This document shows, one piece after another, positions 1-9,560 of a stretch of 64,000 nt of DNA (its first letter is position 1; the number at the start of each line of letters is the position of its first letter). The position numbers were made by a program, and so were the translations under genes. Origin of the DNA: Candidatus Propionivibrio dominans. GTDB lineage: Bacteria; Pseudomonadota; Gammaproteobacteria; Burkholderiales; Rhodocyclaceae. The notes below the pieces were generated by a model that searched no databases, was not told where the DNA came from, and saw only the letters and a list, made by a program, of their open reading frames with translations. The stretch covers positions 248,001-312,000 of the forward strand of contig JADJNC010000003.1 of assembly GCA_016709335.1 (NCBI GenBank), written 5' to 3'.

Positions 1-1
1 T

Positions 2-268
2 ACGGGCATCAGCATGGGGCCAACGCAGGTCATGCGTGGCGAGCATGCGCAGATGCGCGCGTTGCTGGCTGCGGCTGAAATCGCTCTCGCCGCGCGCGAC
101 GTGGACGACTATTCGGGGAATGCCGAAACCCTGTTGATCATGACGCAGCAGCACAACATGAAGGAGGAGAACATGCTTTATGCGATGTGCGACCAGCATC
201 TGGCCCTTCAGCTCGCAGAACTGTTACCGCAACTTGAGAGCGGGATCAATATGAGGGAGCTGATGTAA
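2..268 (+). CDS. Hemerythrin (HHE) domain protein, 5' end outside window
   Basis: The frame is open to the left edge, so the N-terminus is missing; an internal ATG at 14 is not necessarily the start. The visible part shows two helical pieces of a hemerythrin-type di-iron fold: an R-G-E-H motif followed by a Leu/Ala-rich helix, and an H-N-M-K-E-E-N motif supplying the His and Glu ligands typical of the HHE family. Such proteins bind O2 or NO or take part in iron-centre repair. The stop overlaps the ATG of the next gene (TAATG), so the two are probably translationally coupled. The neighbours (DUF2249, oxidase-like membrane protein, SirB2, HemN) suggest a role in nitric oxide or low-oxygen physiology, which is inference. 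Confidence 0.75.
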   Translation, partial: TGISMGPTQVMRGEHAQMRALLAAAEIALAARDVDDYSGNAETLLIMTQQHNMKEENMLYAMCDQHLALQLAELLPQLESGINMRELM

Positions 269-504
269 TGAATCAAGCCAGGGCTGAGCGGGTGATCGAT
301 GGTCGCAGCATGGAGCCGCCAGAGCCATTCGTGCACACCATGGAGGCGCTGGACACGATCAAGCCGGGCCAGAAGGTTCTGCTTATTGTCGGGCGCGAGC
401 CGATTCCGCTCTACCGGGCACTGGAACTCAACGGTTTTTCCTGGCAGACCGAGCGTCTGCCGGACGGGTCGGTCGAGGTCCTGATCTGGCACAGGAAGTC
501 CTGA
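268..504 (+). CDS. DUF2249 domain protein (TusA/SirA-like fold)
   Basis: A 78-residue protein whose core (MEALDTIKPGQKVLLIVGREP..LY..L...GF.W) matches the DUF2249 family, a small alpha/beta fold related to TusA/SirA. DUF2249 domains recur beside hemerythrins and denitrification or NO-detoxification genes; the biochemical role is not established. The ATG overlaps the stop of the hemerythrin gene, and the next membrane-protein gene starts about 50 bp downstream, consistent with one operon. No TusA-type catalytic Cys-Pro motif is visible, so a sulfur-transfer role is not supported. Confidence 0.75.
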   Translation: MNQARAERVIDGRSMEPPEPFVHTMEALDTIKPGQKVLLIVGREPIPLYRALELNGFSWQTERLPDGSVEVLIWHRKS

Positions 505-557
505 TGCGATTGCCCCCATGGCTTTCATATCCAGGTTGCTGCGGGGCCTGAGCCAAG

Positions 558-1871
558 GTGCAGGCCTTACTCTCGTATGATCAGTCGCCACCCCTCGGCG
601 CACCCTTGCGCTTCTTCCTGACGGCGCCCTTGTTCGGCATCCTCGCCGGTCTGCTTTTATTATGGAGTGGGCCGGAAGCCCTTGCCGCGCGCTGGACGCC
701 TGCCGCTCTGGCGCTGACGCACCTGATTACCGCCGGATTCATGCTGCAGGTGATGCTTGGTGCGCTGATGCAGATTCTGCCCGTTCTGCTTGGCGCCAAC
801 ATGGCTAACCCGATGCGGGTGGCAAGCGTCGTTCATGCCGAAATAACTCTGGGTGCGCTGTTCCTGGTCGCCGCTTTCCTGAGTTTTTCACCCTGGCTGT
901 TCAAGCTGGCAGCCTTGTTTTCCGGACTCGGCGTGGCCTGTTTCGTCGGCTCTGCCGCGCTTGCGCTGCATGGTATCGCGTCTACAAATCCAACGACTCA
1001 GGGACTGAAGCTTGCTCTGCTCGGTTTAAGTGTGACGCTAGTCCTGGGCATGCTGCTCGCGGTGTCGCTCGGCTGGTCGCTCAATTTGCCGCTGATGCTG
1101 CTGGCCGATATTCATCTGGGCTGGGGATTCGTGGCCTGGGGCGTGGTATTGCTTGCTGCCGTCGGCTATGTGGTGGTGCCCATGTTTCAGCTCACTCCCG
1201 CCTATCCTGGCTGGTTCGCCCGCTATTTTTCATTTTCGGCGCTGGCCGTGCTGGTGCTGTGGACGATTGCCGAATTCAACCAGTGGGTGTTCGTCTCGGC
1301 GATGCTGGGCACGGCACTGGTTGCCCTGGTGGTGCTGTTTGCCGGGGTCACGCTGAGCATCCAGCGGCGCAGCAAACGCCCCCGCTTCGATGCGACCCAG
1401 CATTTATGGCAGTTTGCCATGTTGAGCGCACTGGCCGCCTGCGCCGTGTGGCTGGCCGCGAGAACATTCCCCCTGTTTGACGGGTGGACGGGCTGGCCGG
1501 TATTGTGCGGTGTGCTCCTGCTCTTTGGCGGATTCATGTCGGTCATTGTCGGCATGCTCTACAAGATTGTTCCCTTTCTGGTCTGGCTGCACCTGCAGAA
1601 TCTGGGGCAGGGCAGGGTGATGGCGCCCAACATGAAAAAGATCATTGCCGAGCGCGAAATGAATCGCCAGATGCTCGCACACTTTGCCTCATGTGCCCTG
1701 TTGCTGCTGGCGGTGTGGTGGCCGCTGTGGTTTGTCTATCCGGCCGGACTGGCGCTGCTGGTGGCCAGCGGAGGGCTGTTGCGCAACCTGTTGTCCGCGC
1801 TGTCGGTTCATCGTGAACATCGGCTGAAAATCGAGTCGTTAATCTGTGCCGATGATCTACCTCTCACTTAA
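558..1871 (+). CDS. Polytopic membrane protein, heme-copper oxidase subunit I-like
   Basis: A 437-residue, very hydrophobic protein with about 12 predicted membrane segments and no soluble domain. Histidines lie within or beside helices (around residue 55 in ALTHLITAGFM, around 92 in VVHAEITLG, and in DIHLGWGF and VWLHLQN), a pattern resembling heme-binding oxidase-subunit-I or NnrS-like proteins. It lies downstream of hemerythrin and DUF2249 genes and overlaps the SirB2 gene by about 20 bp, so it is probably part of a respiratory or NO-related operon. The start is a GTG at 558; no clear Shine-Dalgarno is seen. The exact family cannot be decided by eye; a plain transporter is an alternative. 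Confidence 0.6.
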   Translation: MQALLSYDQSPPLGAPLRFFLTAPLFGILAGLLLLWSGPEALAARWTPAALALTHLITAGFMLQVMLGALMQILPVLLGANMANPMRVASVVHAEITLGALFLVAAFLSFSPWLFKLAALFSGLGVACFVGSAALALHGIASTNPTTQGLKLALLGLSVTLVLGMLLAVSLGWSLNLPLMLLADIHLGWGFVAWGVVLLAAVGYVVVPMFQLTPAYPGWFARYFSFSALAVLVLWTIAEFNQWVFVSAMLGTALVALVVLFAGVTLSIQRRSKRPRFDATQHLWQFAMLSALAACAVWLAARTFPLFDGWTGWPVLCGVLLLFGGFMSVIVGMLYKIVPFLVWLHLQNLGQGRVMAPNMKKIIAEREMNRQMLAHFASCALLLLAVWWPLWFVYPAGLALLVASGGLLRNLLSALSVHREHRLKIESLICADDLPLT

Positions 1872-2238
1872 AAATCTGCATGTGCTTTTTGTCGTCGTCA
1901 GCGGTTCAGGATTTTTCATACGCGGGCTGTGGATGCTGGCCGATTCACCGCGGCTGAATCAACGCTCGGTTCGGATTGTTCCTCACATTGTCGACACGCT
2001 GCTGCTGGGTAGTGCGATTGCCATGGCCGTGATCAGCGCTCAGTACCCAGGGACGCAAGACTGGCTGACGGCAAAACTGATCGGGCTGCTGGTCTATATT
2101 TTTTGCGGAATGATGGCGCTCAGGCGCGGCAAGAGCAAAACAACGCGCGGCATTTTCTTTGCCGCAGCCCTGCTGGCTTTTGCCTACATTGTTTCGGTGG
2201 CACTCACGCGCAGCCCGCTCGGCGTATTTTCTTGGTGA
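1852..2238 (+). CDS. SirB2 family membrane protein
   Basis: About 128 residues with four predicted membrane helices. The opening M-I-Y-L-S-L-K-N-L-H and the pattern H-I-V-D-T-L-L-L-G-S-A are typical of the SirB2 family. Despite the historical name (Salmonella invasion regulator), the molecular function is unknown. The frame also allows a GTG start at 1846; I chose ATG 1852 because it gives the family-typical N-terminus. It overlaps the end of the upstream membrane gene and precedes hemN by about 75 bp, supporting co-transcription with a heme and respiration-linked cluster. Confidence 0.75.
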   Translation: MIYLSLKNLHVLFVVVSGSGFFIRGLWMLADSPRLNQRSVRIVPHIVDTLLLGSAIAMAVISAQYPGTQDWLTAKLIGLLVYIFCGMMALRRGKSKTTRGIFFAAALLAFAYIVSVALTRSPLGVFSW

Positions 2239-2312
2239 GGTGTTTCATCCGCCGCAATGGACATGGTTTAAACTAGCCCGATCAACAGTACGCACCGGGA
2301 CGCTTTAACCGA

Positions 2313-3710
2313 ATGAACTCCTTTTCCGAAAACCTGGTTTTTGATCCGCCAATCATCCGTCGCTTCGATGTCAATGGCCCGCGCTACACGTCCTATCCGA
2401 CGGCGGATCGCTTTGTCGAAACATTCAACGCCGATTCGAGCAAACACTGGCTGCGGAATCGTACCAGCGGCGCCAGCCGCCAGCAGCTTTCCCTGTACTT
2501 CCACATCCCGTTTTGCAACACCATCTGCTACTACTGCGCGTGCAACAAGATCATCACCAAGGATCACGGGCGATCGGCCAAGTATCTGAAGTATCTGGGC
2601 AAGGAACTGGCGCTGCAAAGCAGCTATCTGGCGGAGGGCGATAACGAAGTCGCGCAGTTGCACTGGGGCGGCGGGACGCCAACCTTCCTAGCGCACGATG
2701 AAATGCGCCAGTTGATGGCGTCGACACGCAAGCACTTCCGCCTGGTCGACGATGGCGAATACTCTATCGAAGTCGATCCGCGCAAGGTCGATCGCGCTAC
2801 CGTCGAAGTGCTGGGAGAACTGGGTTTCAACCGCATGAGCGTTGGCGTGCAGGACTTTGACGAAAGCGTCCAGCAGGCAGTTAACCGAATCCAGAGCGAG
2901 GCGGAGACCTTTGCCGTGATCGATGCCGCACGCGCCAACGGCTTCAGGTCGATCAGCATCGACCTGATCTACGGCCTGCCCAGGCAGACGGTCAGTGGAT
3001 TCAAGCGCACGCTGGATCGCATCATCGCCGCCAGCCCGGATCGTCTGTCGATCTACAATTACGCGCATCTGCCGAGCCTGTTCAAGCCGCAGCGGCGCAT
3101 TCTTGAATCCGACATGCCGACGGCCGATGCGCGCCTCCAGATTCTCTCGATGGCCATCGGCAAGCTGACCGACGCCGGTTACGTGTTCATCGGCATGGAC
3201 CACTTTGCCAAGCCCGATGACGAACTGGCCGTTGCCCAGCGGCAGGGGCGTCTGCACCGCAATTTCCAGGGATATTCCACACATTCGGATTGCGACATGC
3301 TGTCCTTCGGTATCTCGTCGATCAGCAAGGTGGGGCCGAGCTACTGTCAGAACGTGAAGACGCTCGACGAATATTATGAACGCCTCGACAGCGGACAATT
3401 GCCTGTTTTTCGCGGCATCGAACTGGACGCCGACGACATCCTGCGGCGTTCGATCATCCAGTCGCTGATGTGTCACTTCGAGCTATCGCTGGAATCGGTT
3501 GAAGCCGAGCACGGGATCGATTTCAGAACCTACTTTGCCCCCGAGCTTGCGGCGCTGCGCGAGATGGTACAGGCCGGTCTGGTGCGCGTTGAAGACAGGC
3601 GGATTGTCGTCCTTCCTCCGGGGCGCATGCTGGTACGGGCGATCTCGATGGTTTTCGACAAGTTCCTGTGTGCCGACCGGGAGAGCAAGCGCTATTCGAA
3701 GGTGATTTGA
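2313..3710 (+). CDS. hemN: Oxygen-independent coproporphyrinogen III dehydrogenase (HemN)
   Basis: 465 residues, the normal HemN length. This radical-SAM enzyme decarboxylates coproporphyrinogen III to protoporphyrinogen IX without oxygen in cytosolic heme synthesis. The iron-sulfur motif is visible as F-C-N-T-I-C-Y-Y-C-A-C (C68, C72, C75, with the HemN-typical C77), followed by the SAM-binding HWGGGTPT stretch and a C-terminal HemN domain. The N-terminal FDVNGPRYTSYPTADRF is also characteristic of genuine HemN rather than HemW. It closes the hemerythrin/DUF2249/SirB2 run, fitting a need for anaerobic heme supply. No convincing FNR box could be assigned in the 75 bp upstream. Confidence 0.93.
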   Translation: MNSFSENLVFDPPIIRRFDVNGPRYTSYPTADRFVETFNADSSKHWLRNRTSGASRQQLSLYFHIPFCNTICYYCACNKIITKDHGRSAKYLKYLGKELALQSSYLAEGDNEVAQLHWGGGTPTFLAHDEMRQLMASTRKHFRLVDDGEYSIEVDPRKVDRATVEVLGELGFNRMSVGVQDFDESVQQAVNRIQSEAETFAVIDAARANGFRSISIDLIYGLPRQTVSGFKRTLDRIIAASPDRLSIYNYAHLPSLFKPQRRILESDMPTADARLQILSMAIGKLTDAGYVFIGMDHFAKPDDELAVAQRQGRLHRNFQGYSTHSDCDMLSFGISSISKVGPSYCQNVKTLDEYYERLDSGQLPVFRGIELDADDILRRSIIQSLMCHFELSLESVEAEHGIDFRTYFAPELAALREMVQAGLVRVEDRRIVVLPPGRMLVRAISMVFDKFLCADRESKRYSKVI

Positions 3711-4433
3711 GGCTTCGATGCATGGAATGAAAGGGTTTCGGCCCTTCCAATCGAGCGTGCTTGCTATTGTGCCGTCAAAATAAAAAAGCCAAAGACAAGG
3801 CAGCGCCGCAAACTCGAGGCAAGACATGAATGATCAGTGAAAGGAATCATCATTCAAACGCAGCGGGCATCTGATTGTTCGGGAAAGGAAAAACAAAAGC
3901 AGACCTTGGCCCGGAGCCCTCGAAAGTTTAAAGCTGCCGTTCGCTATGCCAATGCAATATTATTGGCTCAACGGCACCTATGCATCTATTCTGTTGAAAA
4001 ACTCGGCTCTTGTTTATTTAATGATTTTTTGGGGGTGGCTCGACCCTTCCAATGTCAGCGATCGTTGAATATGGAGCGATTCTGAAGGTCGATTTTCGTC
4101 GCTTTGGTTTGACTCAAAGAAAAAGCAAGTTTTTCAACACAATACATCGTTAACGGCCAGTCTAACTGCATGATTTACGAATACTGTTCGTACAGCGCTA
4201 GGTGCAAAAATTACCGGTTCCTGAGAAGCCGTTCTTATGCCAATTGCTGCCACTCTGCAGGCATCAGGCAGTGCTCGGGGTGCAATTCGAGCGGCTTTCC
4301 TGCAAATCGTGACACATGCGGACCGGAAATCGGCGATTGACGGCTACACCCGGCGTCAGCGATACTCCACGAAAGCCCGTTGGATTTTCTATCCTCAGGA
4401 GGGAAATGCTTTTAATGATTTGCCGGAGAAATT
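3711..4433. other. Intergenic region without a supported gene
   Basis: About 720 bp between hemN and the DUF4239 gene, clearly more AT-rich than its surroundings around 3830-4230. Short open frames occur (for example 3837-4085) but have no recognisable domain, no good ribosome binding site and atypical composition. A weak GGG/CCC hairpin lies near 3735 just after hemN. The promoter of the DUF4239 gene should lie in the last part. Confidence 0.5.
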
Positions 4434-5303
4434 ATGTCGCTTTCCGCCTCTATCCTGTTGTTGCCTCAATGGCTGGCCATCTCTCTGCTAGTAGTCATAT
4501 CAGTATCCTTTTCAATCATAGGGTTTCTCGTAGTTCACCGCTTTGTACCTACCAAAGTCAGGCAAATCCACAACGATGTAGCGGGCTTTGTTTACGGGTC
4601 CTTGGGAGTCACTTACGGCGTCTTGCTCGGCTTCGTGGTTATCGTTGTATGGGGTCAGCTAAACGACGCCAAAGTGAATGCCGCGCACGAAAGCAGCATC
4701 GCCTTGGTCCTGTACAATAACATCATGGCCTACCCGGACAAAACAGCGTCCATTACAATGAAAAGGGGATTTTTAAGATACATACGGCAAGTTGTCGAGG
4801 CCCAAGATCCAACAACCGTCGAACCATCAACCAGAATGCCGGCAGCCCCCATGGATCAATTGCTCGCCCTGGTTGATGGCATTGTTCCCAGCAGCGGGCA
4901 CGAGCAAATCCTATTCACCCAAATCCTGCAAAACATGAATGAATTGGCGACTTATTACCATCTCCGCGAGCAGGCAAGCCGCGAGGAGCTGCCGGACGTC
5001 ATTTGGATTGGGATCGTGGTTGGGGCCATCATTACCATTGGCTTTACGTTCCTGTTCGGCACCGAGAATTTCTGGGCACATATCATTATGACATCCCTGT
5101 TAGCGACCATGATTGCGGTTGTGATCTATGTGGTTATCGAGATGGATCATCCCACGATGGGGGCTGTCACTATCGGTATTCCAGACAGTTATTCGCAAAT
5201 CCTGGTAAGGACAAAGCCGAGCCATGAGCCCCTTTGTAGCAACCTGCAATCGAAAATGCCTCAACCTGCATTCAACGTCACTTATGACTTCACCCTTAAC
5301 TGA
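4434..5303 (+). CDS. DUF4239 (bestrophin-like) membrane protein
   Basis: 289 residues. Two membrane helices near the N-terminus (about residues 8-32 and 55-78) are followed by a soluble segment and two more helices (about 190-235), the layout of the DUF4239 family, sometimes called bestrophin-like. The segment from LVDGIVPSS through NELATYYHLREQAS and the final HPTMGAVTI are family-like. Function is unknown; ion-channel activity is only suggested by the family name. A GGAG about 7 nt upstream of ATG 4434 supports the start. The C-terminal 40 residues look less conserved. It stands alone between a long spacer and a remnant. Confidence 0.7.
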   Translation: MSLSASILLLPQWLAISLLVVISVSFSIIGFLVVHRFVPTKVRQIHNDVAGFVYGSLGVTYGVLLGFVVIVVWGQLNDAKVNAAHESSIALVLYNNIMAYPDKTASITMKRGFLRYIRQVVEAQDPTTVEPSTRMPAAPMDQLLALVDGIVPSSGHEQILFTQILQNMNELATYYHLREQASREELPDVIWIGIVVGAIITIGFTFLFGTENFWAHIIMTSLLATMIAVVIYVVIEMDHPTMGAVTIGIPDSYSQILVRTKPSHEPLCSNLQSKMPQPAFNVTYDFTLN

Positions 5304-5319
5304 AACCGAGCAGAATTTA

Positions 5320-5553
5320 TCATACGGCGAGAGTCGGGATGATGATCTGCTCGGCGATACGGCAGGCGGAAGCGATGGCATTGCGACCGGTGCGAGTAAA
5401 GTAATATCGATACGTGCCGACGACCTTTTTGATCAAGCCGAAGTCACGCAAGCGTTTCAGATAACGGGTGATGCTCGCAACGGACAATCTGGGCAGGAAC
5501 GATTCTAGATCGGCACGTCGTACGCCCCGGATATTGAACTCAGGATGTTGCAA
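5320..5553 (-). pseudogene. Winged-helix DNA-binding remnant
   Basis: A 77-residue frame resembling the C-terminal winged-helix segment of a larger protein (RRADLESFLPRLS..SITRYLKRLRDFGLIKK, then a YRYYFTRTGR wing). It starts only at a TTG and lies in the same reading frame directly after the stop of the gamma-carbonic anhydrase gene, two codons downstream, with no ribosome binding site of its own. This fits a leftover 3' end of a lost gene, perhaps mobile-element related, rather than an independent regulator. Similar stretches are known to me as C-termini of unidentified proteins; the parent family is uncertain. Confidence 0.45.
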
Positions 5554-5559
5554 AGATTC

Positions 5560-6081
5560 TCAGATCCCGACCAGCCCGAGCCGATAGCGCTGCCAGTTCT
5601 GCACATAGCGTTGCGCACTGCCGGGCAAGTGGGCGACCTCTTCGTCGCTCAGTTCGCGGATGACCTTGCCCGGCGAGCCGACGATCAGCACGCGCTCCGG
5701 AAAGACCTTGCCTTCGGGGATCAGCGTGTTGGCACCGACCAGCGAGTTCCTGCCGATCACCGCATTGTTGAGCACGATCGAGCCGATGCCGATCAGCGCA
5801 CCGTCACCGATTTTGCAGCCGTGCAGCATGACCATGTGGCCGACGGTGACATCGCGGCCAATGATCAGATGAATGCCGGGGTCGGTATGCAGCACCGAAC
5901 CGTCCTGAATATTGCTGTTTTCGCCAATGCTGATCAGATCGGTATCGCCACGCAGCGTGGCGTTCCACCAGATCGAGACGTTTCTGGCCAGATGGACCTG
6001 ACCAATGACAGTCGCGTTGGGGGCGATCCAGCATTCCGGGTCGATTTGCGGGATGTGTGTTCCAAGGCTGTAGATGGGCAT
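5560..6081 (-). CDS. Gamma-carbonic anhydrase family protein (YrdA/PaaY-like)
   Basis: 173 residues of left-handed beta-helix hexapeptide repeats (for example VGANTLIPEG, IGRNSLVG). The three zinc-ligand histidines of the gamma class are present: H65 in LHTDPG, H82 and H87 in VGHMVMLHG. These proteins are trimeric cytosolic metalloproteins; some are carbonic anhydrases, others thioesterase-like (PaaY) or of unknown activity. The length is normal for the YrdA group. The gene stands alone, with a dispersed repeat upstream and the winged-helix remnant directly downstream in the same frame. Confidence 0.88.
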   Translation of the reverse strand: MPIYSLGTHIPQIDPECWIAPNATVIGQVHLARNVSIWWNATLRGDTDLISIGENSNIQDGSVLHTDPGIHLIIGRDVTVGHMVMLHGCKIGDGALIGIGSIVLNNAVIGRNSLVGANTLIPEGKVFPERVLIVGSPGKVIRELSDEEVAHLPGSAQRYVQNWQRYRLGLVGI

Positions 6082-6122
6082 GATGTGTAGTGGATATAAA
6101 TTAATGAATCAAACGTGCTTTA

Positions 6123-6150
6123 ACCACGGAGTTCACGGAGAGCACGGAGA
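6123..6150 (+). repeat. CACGGAG-type dispersed short repeat
   Basis: The motif ACGGAG recurs three times within 28 bp (CCACGGAGTTCACGGAGAGC...). This resembles a short repeat family scattered through proteobacterial intergenic regions. It lies between the carbonic anhydrase and the ABC permease. The element at 46603-46706 has a related ACCAAG/CACCAAG texture. Confidence 0.4.
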
Positions 6151-6239
6151 AAGGCAGGAATCTTCTGCATGCTGGGATTTCTTGGTGATCTTTGTCCCAC
6201 CAGGGGATTTGCTTCGGGCATGTCGGAAGAGCTGGGTTA

Positions 6240-7453
<1,214 letters not shown>

Positions 7454-7460
<7 letters not shown>

Positions 7461-8164
7461 GGCTGGAGCTCGCTGACCGGCGTTGCCGTGTCGCTGACGA
7501 TGAAGCCGTCGAGAAAGCGTACCTGGCGTCTGGCGTGAGCGGCGATGTCGGCCTCGTGGGTGACCAGGACGATGGTGATGCCTTCGGCGTTGAGCTGTTC
7601 GAAGAGTGCCATGATTTCTTCGCTGGTATGGCTGTCGAGATTGCCGGTCGGCTCGTCGGCGAGAATCAGGCGCGGTGAATTGATCAGGGCGCGGGCAATC
7701 GCCACGCGCTGTTGCTGGCCGCCGGAGATGCGCGCGGGGAGCGATAGGGCATAGCCGTCGAGGCCGACCCGAGCCAGCATCTGGCGGCCCTTTTCGCGTC
7801 GCGCTTCGCGCCCGATACCCGAATAGACGAGCGGCAGCGCGACGTTGTCTTCCAGAGTCATGCGCGGCAGCAGGTTGAAACCCTGAAAGACAAAGCCGAT
7901 GGTGCGGTTACGCAGGATGGCCAGTTCGTCGCCGGGCATGTGCGCGACATTGCGCTCGACCAGGAAGTAGTCGCCGCTGCTCGGCGTGTCAAGGCAGCCG
8001 AGCAGGTTCATGAACGTCGATTTGCCGGAACCTGAGGGCCCCATGATGGCGACGAATTCACTCCGCTGGATCGTCAGGTCGACACCCTTGAGCGCCGGGA
8101 ACAGCCCGGCGGCGGTGACGTAGGACTTGCCCAGCCCGGCCACGCGGATGACCGCCTCGGACAT
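7454..8164 (-). CDS. ABC transporter ATP-binding protein (MacB/LolD type)
   Basis: 236 residues, standard for this family. Walker [10 protein letters not shown] lies at residues 42-50, the signature is [15 protein letters not shown], and Walker B with catalytic glutamate is LILADEP, followed by the TGNLD motif typical of MacB/LolD/FtsE ATPases and an H-loop VTHE. It energises the downstream FtsX-type permease, with which it overlaps. Its start also overlaps the stop of the MacA-like gene, indicating tight translational coupling. Confidence 0.9.
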
Positions 8165-9381
8165 CAGAACAGCCTCATGCCGACGCTGCTCGGCTTGCCG
8201 CCGGGGCTGGCGGAGTTCTCACCGACAATGACCTTGTCACCCGGTTTCAGGTCGCCGCCGACGACTTCCGTGTTGCGATTGTCGGTAATCCCCAACTGGA
8301 TACTGAGCGGCTTCACCTCGCCACCCTCGACGATATACACCGTGCCGCTGGCGGTGTCGCGTTTTCGCCCCTTGCCCTCGCCGGGGCGGCGTTGTTCACC
8401 CGACGAGGGGCTGCCTGGAGCGGGCTTGTCGGAGGGCTTGTCAGTTTTTTCCGTGGCATCGGTGGGCTTGAAGCGTAACGCGGCATTGGGCACCATCAGG
8501 ATATCGTTGCGCGTGGCGACGACGATGCTGACGTAGGCGGTCATTCCCGGCAGCAGAATCTGTTCCGGATTTTGCAGCGAGACGCGAACGTTGTAGGTGA
8601 CGACGTTCTGCTGTGTCGTCGGGTTCAGGCGAATCTGCTGTACTTCGCCGGTAAAGTTGCGGTTGGGGAAGGCGTCGACGGTAAAGCGGACCTTCTGGCC
8701 CTGCTTGATCTTGCCGATGTCGGCTTCCGCAAAGCTCGAATCAATACGCATTTCTGAGAGATCCTGGGCGATCTTGATCAGCGTCGGCGTTTGCAGGCTG
8801 GCCGCCACGGTCTGGCCGAGATCGACCACCCGATCGACGACGATCCCGGAAACCGGTGAGCGAATGGTCGTGTAGTTGAGGTTGACCTGATCCTTGTCGG
8901 CGGCCGCCTGCGCCTGCGCAAGCTGCGCTTCGGCCGAGCGGCGTGCCTGGATGGCCTGCTCGAGTTCCTGCCGTGAAACATACTCCTCGGCGAACAGTGA
9001 CTTCATGCGCGTTTCGTTGGCGCGCGCCAGATCCAGCGTCGCGGCGATGTTGCCGATGTTGGCGGCCGATTGCCGGGCCTGGGCGGCAAGCAGCGAACGA
9101 TCAAGTTCAAGTAGCGGCTGGCCTTTCTCGACCTTGTCGTTGAAGTCGACATATAGCCTGGTGACGGTGCCGGAAACCTGCGTGCCCACATTCACCAGAA
9201 CGACCGGGTTGAGTGTGCCGTTGGCCGAGACGGTTTGCGTCAGATCGCCATTTTCGATGGCTTGCAGCTTGTAGCGCTGTTCGGGGGCCTGCGCCGCACT
9301 GCCGAGATACCAGTAAATGCCGGCGCCAGCGAGGGCCAGGGCGATCAGGGCGAAGAGGGTTTTCTTGAGCATCGGTTTCAT
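8164..9381 (-). CDS. MacA-like periplasmic adaptor (HlyD/RND-MFP family)
   Basis: 405 residues from ATG 9381, chosen because it begins with a proper signal/anchor ([19 protein letters not shown]) while the longer frame reads into a repeat element. Domain order: membrane anchor, lipoyl half, long coiled-coil hairpin (about 75-165), second lipoyl half with [10 protein letters not shown], beta-barrel, and a membrane-proximal domain with a Pro/Lys-rich insert (about residues 320-360). It should bridge the MacB-type pump and the TolC-like channel. The bases just upstream of the start, including the CCAGG that could act as a weak ribosome binding site, belong to the terminal repeat of the MITE-like element. 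Confidence 0.88.
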   Translation of the reverse strand: MKPMLKKTLFALIALALAGAGIYWYLGSAAQAPEQRYKLQAIENGDLTQTVSANGTLNPVVLVNVGTQVSGTVTRLYVDFNDKVEKGQPLLELDRSLLAAQARQSAANIGNIAATLDLARANETRMKSLFAEEYVSRQELEQAIQARRSAEAQLAQAQAAADKDQVNLNYTTIRSPVSGIVVDRVVDLGQTVAASLQTPTLIKIAQDLSEMRIDSSFAEADIGKIKQGQKVRFTVDAFPNRNFTGEVQQIRLNPTTQQNVVTYNVRVSLQNPEQILLPGMTAYVSIVVATRNDILMVPNAALRFKPTDATEKTDKPSDKPAPGSPSSGEQRRPGEGKGRKRDTASGTVYIVEGGEVKPLSIQLGITDNRNTEVVGGDLKPGDKVIVGENSASPGGKPSSVGMRLF

Positions 9382-9560
9382 CCTGGAAACCGCAGTCGAG
9401 CACGACAATTGGGCCGCAACACCAAGTTTGGCGGGTGTTTGGCCCTCACCCCGACCCTCTCCCACAGGGCGAGGGGGTTTGCACCCTTCTCCCTGCGGGA
9501 GAAGGGCCGGGGATGAGGGCCTACGATATTGGCATTACGCTCAACTGCGTTTTTTAGGTT
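9382..9560. mobile_element. MITE-like element, copy 1 (179 bp)
   Basis: This stretch matches, in inverted orientation, the element at 58394-58574 along nearly its whole length. Imperfect terminal inverted repeats are visible: one end reads AACCTAAAAAACGCAGTTG on the minus strand at 9560, the other CCTGGAAACCGCAGTCGAG at 9382. The interior is a GC-rich palindrome (CCCTCACCCC..., GAGAAGGGCCGGGGATGAGGGC). It carries no coding capacity. It occupies exactly the space between the stop of the TolC-like gene and the start of the MacA-like gene. Confidence 0.75.

Noticed and set aside
2239..2312. FNR box upstream of hemN
   Set aside because: Only a single ATCAA half site is present; the other half is too different from TTGAT.
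3837..4085. 82-codon frame after hemN
   Set aside because: No ribosome binding site, no domain, unusual composition; treated as intergenic.
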